Source of the DNA: Spirosoma sp. 48-14
Lineage (GTDB): Bacteria > Bacteroidota > Bacteroidia > Cytophagales > Spirosomataceae
Assembly (NCBI RefSeq): GCF_001898575.1
Contig: NZ_MKUD01000010.1
Location: forward strand, 361,110 to 425,109
DNA: 64,000 nucleotides
Direction of reading: 5' to 3'
The notes beneath the pieces were generated by a model. That model saw only the letters and a program-made list of their open reading frames with translations, was not told where the DNA came from and did no database searches. Positions 18,257 to 26,578 of the stretch are shown here, in pieces (positions within the stretch are counted from its first letter, which is position 1; every line of letters begins with the position of its first letter). Both the position numbers and the translations under genes were made by a program.

Positions 18257-18559
18257 TAGTTCAGTGGGGAAAGTAGGGATGGGGTCAGCCTGAAGAGCGG
18301 ATTAGTTGCGTTTTTATCTGGTTTTATAAAACCCTATCTAACGAATAGTAGTTAGGTAGTATAACAAAGCAACAACCTGCTTTGAAATGTAAATGAGCGG
18401 TGCCCGGTACGAGATGTGATTAACAAGTTCGTTCAATCGATTGATTTCGTACCGTTTTTTCGGCCCTTCCTCTTGGAGTAGGGCTTTGGACACCGGATTT
18501 TCACGGATACCAAAGCCCCTACTACTTATATCCGATATCCAGGCCGTATTTTTGCGGCT
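18257..18559. promoter_or_regulatory. Leader region of truA with several dyads
   Basis: This 303-nt gap holds a perfect 14-bp palindrome GGTTTTATAAAACC (18320-18333) and an adjacent dyad CTATCTAAC...GTTAGGTAG (18334-18359). It also holds a longer inverted repeat: 18477-18489 pairs with 18510-18523 with one bulged base, around CCAAAGCCCC. A -7-like TATTTTTG at 18547-18554 lies just before the truA ATG and would give a nearly leaderless mRNA. No clear -33 TTG sits at the right distance, so the promoter call is weak. Confidence 0.45.
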
Positions 18560-19321
18560 ATGCGTTATTTCCTTCAACTGGCTTATCGAGGAACGAACTA
18601 CCACGGATGGCAACGTCAACCGAATGGGGTGAGCGTTCAGGAAGTGCTTGAGAAAGCGCTCTCGACCGTATTCCGAAAACCCATACCGATTGTCGGGAGT
18701 GGCCGAACCGATGCGGGTGTACATGCCCGTGAGCAATTTGCCCATTTTGAAACCGACGATGCGTTGCCACCACATCTACTGCGTTCGTTAAACAGTCTGA
18801 TTCCGCCTGATATAGCTGTGTATGATTGCTTTCCGGTTCGTGCCGACGACCATGCTCGATACACGGCTACGTTTCGCTATTATCAGTACCAGATTATCCG
18901 GCGAAAAGATCCATTTCAGGAGGGGCTTGCCTACGTGTTTACGCCCTCACTGGCTGTAGACCAGATGAACGAAGCTGCGGCTATTTTATTGAATCACACT
19001 GATTTCGAGAGTTTCAGTAAAGTAAAAACCGATGTTAGAACGTTCAACTGTCAGATCGACTGGGCATATTGGGAGCAAAAGTCAAACGGCGATTTAGTAT
19101 TTCATATCCGGGCCAATCGGTTTTTGCACGGCATGGTACGAGCAATTGTGGGAACATTGCTGGCCGTAGGGCAGGGGCGACTTCGTGTCGTTGATGTTGA
19201 CCGAATCATCCTGTCCCGCGACCGAAGGCAGGCTGGTCGTGCTGCTCCTGCTGAGGGGCTATCGTTGGTGCAGGTTGGCTATCCAACTGAGGTGTTTGGT
19301 GAAAAAGGAGTGAGGAGTTAG
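18560..19321 (+). CDS. truA: tRNA pseudouridine(38-40) synthase TruA
   Basis: 253 residues with the TruA catalytic motif GSGRTDAGVHA (Asp51) and the opening RYFLQLAYRGTNYHGWQRQPN. It also has RANRFLHGMVRAIVGTLLAVG near the C-terminus. It isomerises uridines 38-40 in the tRNA anticodon arm in the cytoplasm. The stop codon TAG (19319-19321) and the last residues (EKGVRS) are encoded by the first arm of a repeat-built hairpin (19302-19406), so the C-terminal tail is shaped by that element. Start ATG 18560 is fixed by the conserved N-terminus. Confidence 0.96.
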   Translation: MRYFLQLAYRGTNYHGWQRQPNGVSVQEVLEKALSTVFRKPIPIVGSGRTDAGVHAREQFAHFETDDALPPHLLRSLNSLIPPDIAVYDCFPVRADDHARYTATFRYYQYQIIRRKDPFQEGLAYVFTPSLAVDQMNEAAAILLNHTDFESFSKVKTDVRTFNCQIDWAYWEQKSNGDLVFHIRANRFLHGMVRAIVGTLLAVGQGRLRVVDVDRIILSRDRRQAGRAAPAEGLSLVQVGYPTEVFGEKGVRS

Positions 19322-19406
19322 GAGCGAGGAGTGAGAATAGCGAGTGCGATACAAAATTATGCGTCAGCTATTCTCACTCCTCGCTCCTAACTCCTCAATC
19401 CTTTTT
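19302..19406. repeat. Long inverted repeat of 7-bp tandem units overlapping the truA stop
   Basis: Arms of 39 bp (19302-19340 and 19368-19406) pair with one mismatch around a 27-nt loop. The arm core is four 7-bp units (GAGTGAG, GAGTTAG, GAGCGAG, GAGTGAG). The truA TAG stop lies inside the second unit. On the transcript it forms a very strong hairpin ending in a T run, so it can terminate truA. The next gene starts 33 nt later. Confidence 0.85.
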
Positions 19407-19439
19407 CCTACATTCGTCTTGACGTAAAAAGAAAACCAC

Positions 19440-20045
19440 TTGAGAATAGGAACCATCATATTAGCCGCCGGGGATTCATCTCGTATGGGGGGCGAACCCA
19501 AACAACTGCTTATCTATAAAGGGCAGACCCTGATTCGGCGGATTACTGAGAGTGCGCTTGCCTTGCAACGGGGCCCTGTTGTGGTCGTACTGGGAGCCAG
19601 GCGCGAACAAATTATACCGGAGCTGTCAGGCTTACCCATCACAGTCATCGATAACCCCGGCTGGGCTACAGGTCAGGCATCGTCGCTCAAAACGGGGCTG
19701 GCGGCACTCTATCTGACGCATAAAGATATAGATGGGGTGCTGGTTTTGCATATCGATCAGCCATTGGTATCACTGGGGTTGTTGCTACATATGCTTGAGG
19801 TGCGGAGTGAGTCGGGTAAAGGAATTATCGCCTGCCGATATAGTACCCAAATTGGGGTTCCTGCCATTTTTAATCGGGACTATATTACGGAATTGCTTCA
19901 GTTAGAAGGGGATAAAAGCCTGCAATGGATCATTGTTCGGCACCGTGACGATTGTGCCGAAGTGCCGTTTGAAGCCGGGGCTATTGACTTGAACACCAAG
20001 CGTGATATCGAACTGTTTCAACAGGCACATCTGGAAGCGCAATAA
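19440..20045 (+). CDS. MobA-like nucleotidyltransferase (molybdenum cofactor nucleotidyltransferase-type)
   Basis: 201 residues with the nucleotide-binding signature IILAAGDSSRMGGEPKQLL at the N-terminus and VLVLHIDQPLVSL for metal binding, as in MocA/MobA-type nucleotidyltransferases. MocA enzymes make molybdopterin cytosine dinucleotide. Related proteins activate sugars, so the substrate is open. The start must be the TTG at 19440: an in-frame stop lies at 19425-19427, no ATG precedes the conserved motif, and the next Met lies inside it. No other molybdenum cofactor gene is in the window. Confidence 0.85.
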   Translation: MRIGTIILAAGDSSRMGGEPKQLLIYKGQTLIRRITESALALQRGPVVVVLGARREQIIPELSGLPITVIDNPGWATGQASSLKTGLAALYLTHKDIDGVLVLHIDQPLVSLGLLLHMLEVRSESGKGIIACRYSTQIGVPAIFNRDYITELLQLEGDKSLQWIIVRHRDDCAEVPFEAGAIDLNTKRDIELFQQAHLEAQ

Positions 20046-20139
20046 GTAACGATACACTTGGAATACGGCAGGAACACAAATTTTTATTGATATATTGCTT
20101 GTTAAATTTTCGGGTTGATCATCCGTCGCAGCCGTTCCT

Positions 20140-20721
20140 ATGCAAAAACTTACGACAGTTCAAGATCTTCAGACGCGTCTTTCAACGATTCTGCAAACGG
20201 TTGATCAGGAGTTTGCTCCTCTTTCCGAGGAGCAGCTTCGCTGGAAACCAGCGCCTGATCGCTGGAGTATTGTTGAATGTCTACAACACCTGAATCTGTC
20301 TGAGCGCTTTTACATTCGGAATATTCAACATAAAGTGGATAAACTGGGGTTGGTTCAGACAATGCCAACCGATCAAACCCTACAAAGCGATTGGGTTGGG
20401 AAGGCGCTGTTGTTTGCGGTAGACCCACAGGTAAAACTGAAACTGCCTGCTCCTGGTGTGGTACGTCCCCGAACAGCGGCTGACCTGATTCCGGCTGATG
20501 TACTGGGACAATTTATTGAATTACAAACCTTACTGCATAGTCTGCTGGATAAAGCCGGTTACCTCGACTGGAATCGGGAAAAAGTCATGACCCTGTTTGG
20601 AAACTGGGTCAAGATTCGGCTGGGCGACGCGTTCCTGATGTTAGCAGCTCATACCGAACGGCATCTGAAACAAGCTATGCGGGTTAAAGCAGAAATGGGT
20701 ACTTTTGCTCATAAAAGCTGA
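20140..20721 (+). CDS. DinB-like superfamily protein
   Basis: 193 residues of four-helix DinB/YfiT fold. The features are the LSEEQLRWKPAPDRWSIVECLQHLNLSERF block, which carries the first metal-ligand His, and a C-terminal LMLAAHTERHLKQAMRV helix with two further His. DinB-like proteins are divalent-metal binding proteins, some of them thiol-dependent transferases. No substrate can be assigned. It is cytoplasmic. It lies between the nucleotidyltransferase and the GH65 gene on the same strand, with gaps of 94 and 55 nt. Confidence 0.88.
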   Translation: MQKLTTVQDLQTRLSTILQTVDQEFAPLSEEQLRWKPAPDRWSIVECLQHLNLSERFYIRNIQHKVDKLGLVQTMPTDQTLQSDWVGKALLFAVDPQVKLKLPAPGVVRPRTAADLIPADVLGQFIELQTLLHSLLDKAGYLDWNREKVMTLFGNWVKIRLGDAFLMLAAHTERHLKQAMRVKAEMGTFAHKS

Positions 20722-20776
20722 GTAGTTGGAAGAACTTTACACTAGCCAATGGGCTTGTTTATAACCTATGATTTGA

Positions 20777-23098
20777 ATGAAACACTATTTGACCCAAGAC
20801 CCCTGGAACATTGTTGAAGAGAGTTTTCACCGTGACTATAACGAAATAACCGAGAGCCTGATGTCGATCGGGAATGGTCGTTTAGGGCAGCGGGGCAACT
20901 TTGAAGAGAAATTTACCGGGAAAACCTTGCAGGGTAATTATGTAGCCGGGGTATATTATCCTGATAAAACCCGCGTAGGCTGGTGGAAAAACGGCTACCC
21001 CGAATACTTTGCTAAAGTCCTGAACGCGGCTAACTGGATTGGCATCGACGTCGATATTGAGTACGAAACCCTTGATCTGGCTCATTGCGAGGTCCGCGAT
21101 TTCCGGCGGGTGCTGAATATGCAGGAAGGTTTCCTGGAACGTTCGTTTATCGCCCGGCTGAAAAGTGGTAAGGAACTACAGGTTGTGGCCAAGCGATTCT
21201 GTTCCATCGTGGACGATGAATCGGGCGCCATTCGGTATGCCATAAAACCGTTGAACTTCGACGCCAAAATCACCATAACTCCCTATATCGACGGCGATAT
21301 CCGCAACCGCGACGCCAATTACGACGAAACCTTTTGGGATGAGGTCCGCAAGGAAACAGGCTATGGCGAAGCCTACATCGAACTACGAACGCGCAAAACA
21401 GGCTTTCATGTGGCTACGGGTATGTGCGTCGAGATTGAGCAGGACGGCGTACGGGTTGATTATCAGTCGCAGCCGATCAAGTATGAAAAGTACGTAGCCA
21501 ACCGGATCACCCTCGACTGTCGGCAGGGGCAGGAAACGGTCATTTATAAATATGGCGTCAACCTATCGTCGCTGAACTACGATTCGGATACGATTCTTAA
21601 AGACGCCCGGCAGTATATCCAACGGGTTACGCGCAAGGGCTTCGATAAAATGCTGTTTGAGCAAAAGCAGGCCTGGGCCGATAAGTGGAAAATGGCTGAT
21701 ATCGTTATTGAAGGCGATATTGCTGCTCAGCAAGGCATCCGGTTCAATATTTTTCAGTTGAATCAGACCTACACCGGCGAAGATGAACGGCTCAATATTG
21801 GCCCCAAAGGTTTCACGGGGGAAAAATACGGAGGCTCCACCTATTGGGATACCGAAGCGTACTGTTTACCCTTCTACCTCGCCACCGCCGATCAGAAAGT
21901 GGCCAGAAATCTACTCGTCTATCGGTATAAGCAATTGGGGAAAGCCATCGAAAATGCCCAGAAACTAGGGTTTCGGGCGGGGGCAGCGCTGTACCCGATG
22001 GTGACCATGAATGGTGAAGAGTGCCATAATGAATGGGAGATTACGTTCGAGGAAATACACCGGAACGGAGCCATTGCCTACGCCATCTACGACTATGTTC
22101 GGTACACGGGCGATGAGCAGTATCTGGTTGAGTATGGGCTGGAAGTCCTGATTGCTATCAGCCGGTTCTGGAGCCAGCGCGTCAACTGGTCGAAGGCTAA
22201 AGAAAAATACGTGATGCTGGGCGTAACGGGACCGAACGAATACGAAAACAACGTCAACAACAACTGGTACACCAACTACATTGCCGCCTGGACGCTCCGG
22301 TACACCTCCGAATCGGTTGCCAAAGTAAAAAAGTTGGACCCTGCGAAATATGCCGAGCTAATCGACCGGATTCATTTCCGTGAAGAGAAAGAACTGGCAA
22401 CCGCCCGGCAAATCATCGATAAGATGTACCTGCCTTCTGATGAAGCAATGGGTGTGTTCTTGCAACAGGAAGGATTTTTGGATAAAGATCTGATGCCCGT
22501 TACGGATATTCCGAAAGGGCAGCGGCCGATCAACCAGAACTGGTCGTGGGACCGGATTCTGCGGTCGTGTTTCATCAAACAGGCCGATGTGTTGCAGGGG
22601 ATTTACTTCTTTGAAGATGAATTCGATACGGATACCCTCCGACGCAATTTCGAGTTTTACGAACCCATGACGGTGCATGAATCGTCGCTTTCGCCCTGCG
22701 TTCATAGCATTCTGGCTGCAAAGTTGGGGATGAAAGATAAAGCGTACGAAATGTACCTGCGCACCGCCCGACTCGACCTGGACGATTACAATAATGATAC
22801 GGAAGATGGCTGCCACATTACGAGTATGGCCGGAACCTGGCTGGCTGTGGTGAAAGGATTCGGTGGGTTACGGGTCGAAAAGCAGCAATTGGTATTGAAC
22901 CCGTATTGTCCCGATAATTGGGCCGCTTTCTCGTTTAAGATTCGATTCCGCGAAGCGTTGCTGGAGGTGACGACCACACAGGCCGATGTGACGGTACAAA
23001 ATTTTTCTGCCGGGCCAATAACGCTTCACGTGCTTGGGAAAGAGATCGTGGTGAAACCAGAGAGCAAAAAAACAGTTGCTATTAAAGCAGGCGCTTAG
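20777..23098 (+). CDS. Glycoside hydrolase family 65 disaccharide phosphorylase (maltose/kojibiose/trehalose type)
   Basis: 773 residues, the normal GH65 size. The N-terminal beta-sandwich begins DPWNIVEESFHRDYNEITESLMSIGNGRLGQRGNFEE. The (alpha/alpha)6 barrel carries the general acid Glu488 in VTGPNEYENNVNNNWYTNY and KQADVLQGIYFF, and the HESSLSPCVHS block follows. The family splits an alpha-glucosidic disaccharide with phosphate to beta-glucose 1-phosphate. Which disaccharide is used cannot be told. No beta-phosphoglucomutase gene, its common partner, lies beside it. It is cytoplasmic, with no signal peptide. Confidence 0.92.
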   Translation: MKHYLTQDPWNIVEESFHRDYNEITESLMSIGNGRLGQRGNFEEKFTGKTLQGNYVAGVYYPDKTRVGWWKNGYPEYFAKVLNAANWIGIDVDIEYETLDLAHCEVRDFRRVLNMQEGFLERSFIARLKSGKELQVVAKRFCSIVDDESGAIRYAIKPLNFDAKITITPYIDGDIRNRDANYDETFWDEVRKETGYGEAYIELRTRKTGFHVATGMCVEIEQDGVRVDYQSQPIKYEKYVANRITLDCRQGQETVIYKYGVNLSSLNYDSDTILKDARQYIQRVTRKGFDKMLFEQKQAWADKWKMADIVIEGDIAAQQGIRFNIFQLNQTYTGEDERLNIGPKGFTGEKYGGSTYWDTEAYCLPFYLATADQKVARNLLVYRYKQLGKAIENAQKLGFRAGAALYPMVTMNGEECHNEWEITFEEIHRNGAIAYAIYDYVRYTGDEQYLVEYGLEVLIAISRFWSQRVNWSKAKEKYVMLGVTGPNEYENNVNNNWYTNYIAAWTLRYTSESVAKVKKLDPAKYAELIDRIHFREEKELATARQIIDKMYLPSDEAMGVFLQQEGFLDKDLMPVTDIPKGQRPINQNWSWDRILRSCFIKQADVLQGIYFFEDEFDTDTLRRNFEFYEPMTVHESSLSPCVHSILAAKLGMKDKAYEMYLRTARLDLDDYNNDTEDGCHITSMAGTWLAVVKGFGGLRVEKQQLVLNPYCPDNWAAFSFKIRFREALLEVTTTQADVTVQNFSAGPITLHVLGKEIVVKPESKKTVAIKAGA

Positions 23099-23154
23099 CC
23101 GTTTGCTGAGGTTGATTGCGAAAGCCAGAACACTGCGTTTTGCCACTGCCCTCA

Positions 23155-23281
23155 GTGTGAGGGCAGGTCCTCAAAACCGCCTGAACCAACTCGTTCGGTT
23201 TTGAGAAACCGCCCGCGTCTGGTTTGAGAACCAGACGTCACGAAGGCAGTCCTTGGTGTGAGGGCAGGTCCTCAAAACCGC
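23155..23281. repeat. 26-bp direct repeat with embedded small hairpins
   Basis: An identical 26-base sequence beginning GTGTGAGGGCAGGTCCTCAA occurs at 23155-23180 and 23256-23281. Between the copies are a 10-bp stem (CTCAAAACCG at 23170-23179 with CGGTTTTGAG at 23196-23205) and an 8-bp stem (GTCTGGTT at 23217-23224 with AACCAGAC at 23229-23236). It lies in the 485-nt gap between the phosphorylase and the sensor kinase. It looks like part of a dispersed intergenic repeat family. Confidence 0.75.
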
Positions 23282-23332
23282 GTGAGACGAATTATCCGGT
23301 TTGGGCACTGAACGCCACGAACCAGTGCTCAG

Positions 23333-23376
23333 AAAAAAGGGTTTTCAGGCTGCCTGGCATCTGAAAGCCCTTTTTT
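23333..23376 (+). terminator. Intrinsic terminator
   Basis: Arms 23333-23348 and 23361-23376 pair over 16 bp with one G-T wobble around a 12-nt loop, ending in a run of six T. It can end transcripts from the GH65 gene, or bidirectionally because of the A run on the left. Confidence 0.75.
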
Positions 23377-23583
23377 AATGTCGCCCACGGGAGGAAAGAC
23401 GTTAGGTTGAATGGAAATTCTGGTGATACATTTGCCTGATGATTGTTTAATAACCGAATTCAAGTTCAAACCTGCTTTATGACGTTTCATACGCAGGAAC
23501 TTCCGGTTCATCCGGTAAGAGGTTGACGAATTTTGCCGAAAATGGCCATTTTAAGCCCTTTTACCTAACTGAGATCGTACTTC

Positions 23584-24915
23584 ATGACGTTTACCACCTG
23601 GAATCTGCTGTTTACGGGTATGGTCAGCTCGATTTTATTGCTGAACATCGTGCAGTGGGGCATTTACCGCGAGCGTCTCTATGGCCTTTACACGCTGTAT
23701 ATGCTGGCCTGGTTGGTGTATTTTAGTTTACGGGTGGCTGAGATTTATCACTACGTATCGAATAGTACCTGGTATTTTGTTCGGGTTGCTGCGCCCATGT
23801 TTGCCTATTTTGTCTACTTCGATTTTGCGAACGCCCTGATTCAGATACGGGACCGATTGCCGGGATTGTTTCGGTGGTTTACGGCTGCAAAAGGCCTCAT
23901 TCTGGCCTATGTGGTGCTAATGGCATTGCTTTGCTTTGTCGTTGAGGAATGGTATCCGACTCTGTACGACACGGCTCATACACTGATGCGGCTATTCATG
24001 ATTGGTCTGGCAGGCTATGGCGTCTGGCGGATCAGTCGACTGAATGGCGTCGTACCGAAATACGTAGCACTTGGCTCCGGGTTTATTCTGGCTGGCGGGG
24101 CTGCTTCGATGCTGCTGACAGCAGTAGGGCTCAAAATGAAAACGCCGGATTCATTTCTGGATGCGCCACTTACCTACTTCGAGTTTGGTATACTGGCCGA
24201 GTTGATCTGCTTTACGTTGATTTTGGGCTATCGGCAGCGGAGGGCGGCAATAAAAAGTGCCATCGTGGAGCAGCGATTGGCCCGCGAACGCGAACAACTA
24301 CAACGACAACGGCTGGAATCAGAACTGATAACCGAAAAGCTCCACCAGCAAATGTCGGCGGTGCAGATGATGGCCTTACAATCCCAGCTTAATCCACATT
24401 TCTTATTCAATAGCCTCAATACCCTGTCGTCGCTGATTGCCGATGATCCACCACAGGCAGAACGCTTTGTCGATGAAATGTCGAGTGTGTATCGGTACCT
24501 GCTGCGTAATAATGGTAGTGAACTAACTACACTGCAAACCGAACTGGGCTTTGTGGAGTCGTATTATCACTTGCTCAAAACCCGGTATGGGGCTGGAATA
24601 AACCTGAATACAGCCGTCGATGAGCATTTTTTGCAGTATAAGCTTCCGCCTTTGACCCTTCAGTTGCTGCTCGAAAATGCGGTAAAGCATAACATCGTTT
24701 CGGCAGATCGGCCTCTGTTGATTCGATTGACTACTAACGAGGAGGGCTGGCTACAGGTAAGCAATACACTTCAGCGGAAATCGGCAAGCCGGGTCAATTC
24801 AACCCAGAAAGGGTTATTAAATATTCTGTCGAAATACCAGCTTCTGGGGCAAAAGACCCCAACGGTAGAGGAAACGGCAACCGATTTTGTCGTTGCCCTG
24901 CCTTTGATCCGATAA
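23584..24915 (+). CDS. LytS/YehU-type membrane sensor histidine kinase
   Basis: The N-terminal half is a seven-helix membrane domain of 7TM-DISM appearance (residues about 5-210). A coiled coil follows (RQRRAAIKSAIVEQRLAREREQLQRQR), then the His_kinase domain with His272 in SQLNPHFLFNSLNTLSSLI and the ATP-binding N box LPPLTLQLLLENAVKHN. The C-terminal ATPase part is short. This class normally pairs with a LytTR response regulator, but none lies next to it, so the partner must be elsewhere. It probably senses an envelope or extracellular signal. Confidence 0.9.
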   Translation: MTFTTWNLLFTGMVSSILLLNIVQWGIYRERLYGLYTLYMLAWLVYFSLRVAEIYHYVSNSTWYFVRVAAPMFAYFVYFDFANALIQIRDRLPGLFRWFTAAKGLILAYVVLMALLCFVVEEWYPTLYDTAHTLMRLFMIGLAGYGVWRISRLNGVVPKYVALGSGFILAGGAASMLLTAVGLKMKTPDSFLDAPLTYFEFGILAELICFTLILGYRQRRAAIKSAIVEQRLAREREQLQRQRLESELITEKLHQQMSAVQMMALQSQLNPHFLFNSLNTLSSLIADDPPQAERFVDEMSSVYRYLLRNNGSELTTLQTELGFVESYYHLLKTRYGAGINLNTAVDEHFLQYKLPPLTLQLLLENAVKHNIVSADRPLLIRLTTNEEGWLQVSNTLQRKSASRVNSTQKGLLNILSKYQLLGQKTPTVEETATDFVVALPLIR

Positions 24916-25086
24916 CAGATCTGATAGTCCGTTTAATTAAGTAGCGTGTTGGTCGACAGGTAGGCTTAGGTGTAAACAGTTTGGTTTTCTGCCCCAACTA
25001 TTCAGGCAGAATGGCCAGATACTAAATGGATATGGATAACACCACAAAGGCCCACCTATTTTTGCCGCCAACAAACACAACTACTA

Positions 25087-25434
25087 ATGGACGAGTTTTT
25101 TTCTCCCGATCAATGCTACAAAGTAAGTTTTGCCAGTAATGAAATCCGTATGAGCCACTGGATTGATCAGCCGTACTTGATACGCCTGAGTGACGATGTA
25201 ACGTTGTTTAATCTAGATTATCTTTGGTCGGGCGATGATGTGAAATGGATTGGCCCCTCGACTGTTACGATGCACCTTCGGCTCTATCCAGGTTTACTAT
25301 CCTGTGAAGTAACGCTGGATGCCGAGGCCAATCAAGGGTGGGTAAAAGGCCAGCCTGGCGCCATGATCGGTACATTGGCGGAAGTTCGGCAATGGATCAA
25401 CAATCTCAAAAATCCATCTAAATTGTATCGATAA
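25087..25434 (+). CDS. Hypothetical protein, 115 residues
   Basis: A soluble, acidic, beta-rich protein with no recognised domain. The sequence MDEFFSPDQCYKVSFASNEIRMSHWIDQPYLIRL is followed by regularly spaced strands and ends with a helix (EVRQWINNLKNPSK). It has Trp-rich patches (SHWIDQPY, DYLWSGDDVKW). There is no signal peptide. It stands alone between the sensor kinase and a lipoprotein gene. Confidence 0.65.
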   Translation: MDEFFSPDQCYKVSFASNEIRMSHWIDQPYLIRLSDDVTLFNLDYLWSGDDVKWIGPSTVTMHLRLYPGLLSCEVTLDAEANQGWVKGQPGAMIGTLAEVRQWINNLKNPSKLYR

Positions 25435-25441
25435 GTTGTAA

Positions 25442-25510
25442 TAGAACACGGAGTATCATGATTGTTATGATTAACACAGATCTTTATCAAGCATAATAAT
25501 CTGTGTTCTA
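25442..25510 (+). promoter_or_regulatory. Mutually exclusive hairpins upstream of lipoprotein gene
   Basis: Segment 25503-25510 (GTGTTCTA) can pair with 25442-25449 (TAGAACAC). The overlapping segment 25499-25507 (ATCTGTGTT) can instead pair with 25473-25481 (AACACAGAT). The two stems exclude each other. The element lies 25 nt before the ATG at 25535. Its function is unknown. Confidence 0.4.
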
Positions 25511-25534
25511 TTGATGATTGCATAGCTACGCCAA

Positions 25535-26578
25535 ATGGGTAAACGGGAACGGTTTTTTATAAATATATTTCGCCTGACTGCGATAAGTTTGTTTCTGCTT
25601 TCCTGCCAACCGACCGATTCCCCCAAACAACTCACTCCCGCTTTTTACCACTGGAAATCGAGCTATAACCCGACAGCGTCGGAGCTAGAATTGCTACAAA
25701 AAATGCCGGTTAAGAAGGTTTATCTGCATCTATTCGATGTGGATTGGGACCCGAAAACCCACCAGGCTATTCCTAAGGCAGTGATTCGATTTCAGCAAAA
25801 GCCGGAGGGTAATATCGTGCCGGTCCTGTTCATCACCAATCGGACACTGTTAAACCTGACGTCGGAGGGGTTGTCAGAACTGGCTACGCATATTTCGGAA
25901 ACCGTCCTGCGGATCGGTCAGCAGCAAGACATTACTTTTCGGGAAGTACAGTTCGATTGTGACTGGAGTACGCGCACCCGCGATCGGTATTTCCGACTTC
26001 TGAATCTGTTATCGACTCAGCTACGTTGCCCATTGTCGGTAACCATTCGCCTGCATCAGATCAAATACACCGACCAAACGGGTATACCGCCCGTAAGCCG
26101 TGGCATGCTCATGCTTTACAACGTGGCCGACTGGAAACGGGCCGATACGCGAAACTCCATCTATGATGCCGACGTGGCCAACCAGTACCTGTCGTTCGTA
26201 AAAACCTATCCGTTACCCCTCGATCTGGTATTGCCGTTGTTTCGCTGGACGGTCGTGTATCGAAACGGGCGTTTTCTGACGTTTTTAACTAACCTGGATC
26301 GAGAGAAGCTGGCAAACAGCCCGTTTCTGACAGCCCAGCCAGACAGCGTTCGTTTTGTGGCAAACCGCGATACATCCGCTTTTGGATTTTCCATCCGTCG
26401 GGGCGATCTGTTCCGAACGGAAGCTGTTTCTTCCGAAGTACTGCTGACGGAAAAAGAACGGGTTCTTCGGCAGATTAAAAACCCGACCCTTACATTTGCT
26501 TTATACCACCTCGATTCTACCGTTTTAGCGGCCTATTCTCGTGAAACCATCCAAACCCTCCTCCGTCCGATTCCGTAA
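25535..26578 (+). CDS. Uncharacterised lipoprotein
   Basis: 347 residues with a lipoprotein signal peptide ending in the lipobox FLLSC (Cys24). The remainder alternates strands and helices in a pattern like a TIM barrel, including VKKVYLHLFDVDWDP, NIVPVLFITNRTLL and FREVQFDCDWSTRTRDRYFRLLN. This resembles exported glycan-related lipoproteins of Bacteroidota, but I do not recognise a named family. The next gene overlaps its end by 38 nt in another frame, so the two are translationally coupled. The location is expected at the envelope. Confidence 0.75.
   Translation: MGKRERFFINIFRLTAISLFLLSCQPTDSPKQLTPAFYHWKSSYNPTASELELLQKMPVKKVYLHLFDVDWDPKTHQAIPKAVIRFQQKPEGNIVPVLFITNRTLLNLTSEGLSELATHISETVLRIGQQQDITFREVQFDCDWSTRTRDRYFRLLNLLSTQLRCPLSVTIRLHQIKYTDQTGIPPVSRGMLMLYNVADWKRADTRNSIYDADVANQYLSFVKTYPLPLDLVLPLFRWTVVYRNGRFLTFLTNLDREKLANSPFLTAQPDSVRFVANRDTSAFGFSIRRGDLFRTEAVSSEVLLTEKERVLRQIKNPTLTFALYHLDSTVLAAYSRETIQTLLRPIP

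Noticed and set aside
23155-23281. Possible att sites or prophage boundary
   Set aside because: The direct repeats are 101 bp apart with no integrase or phage gene between or near them.
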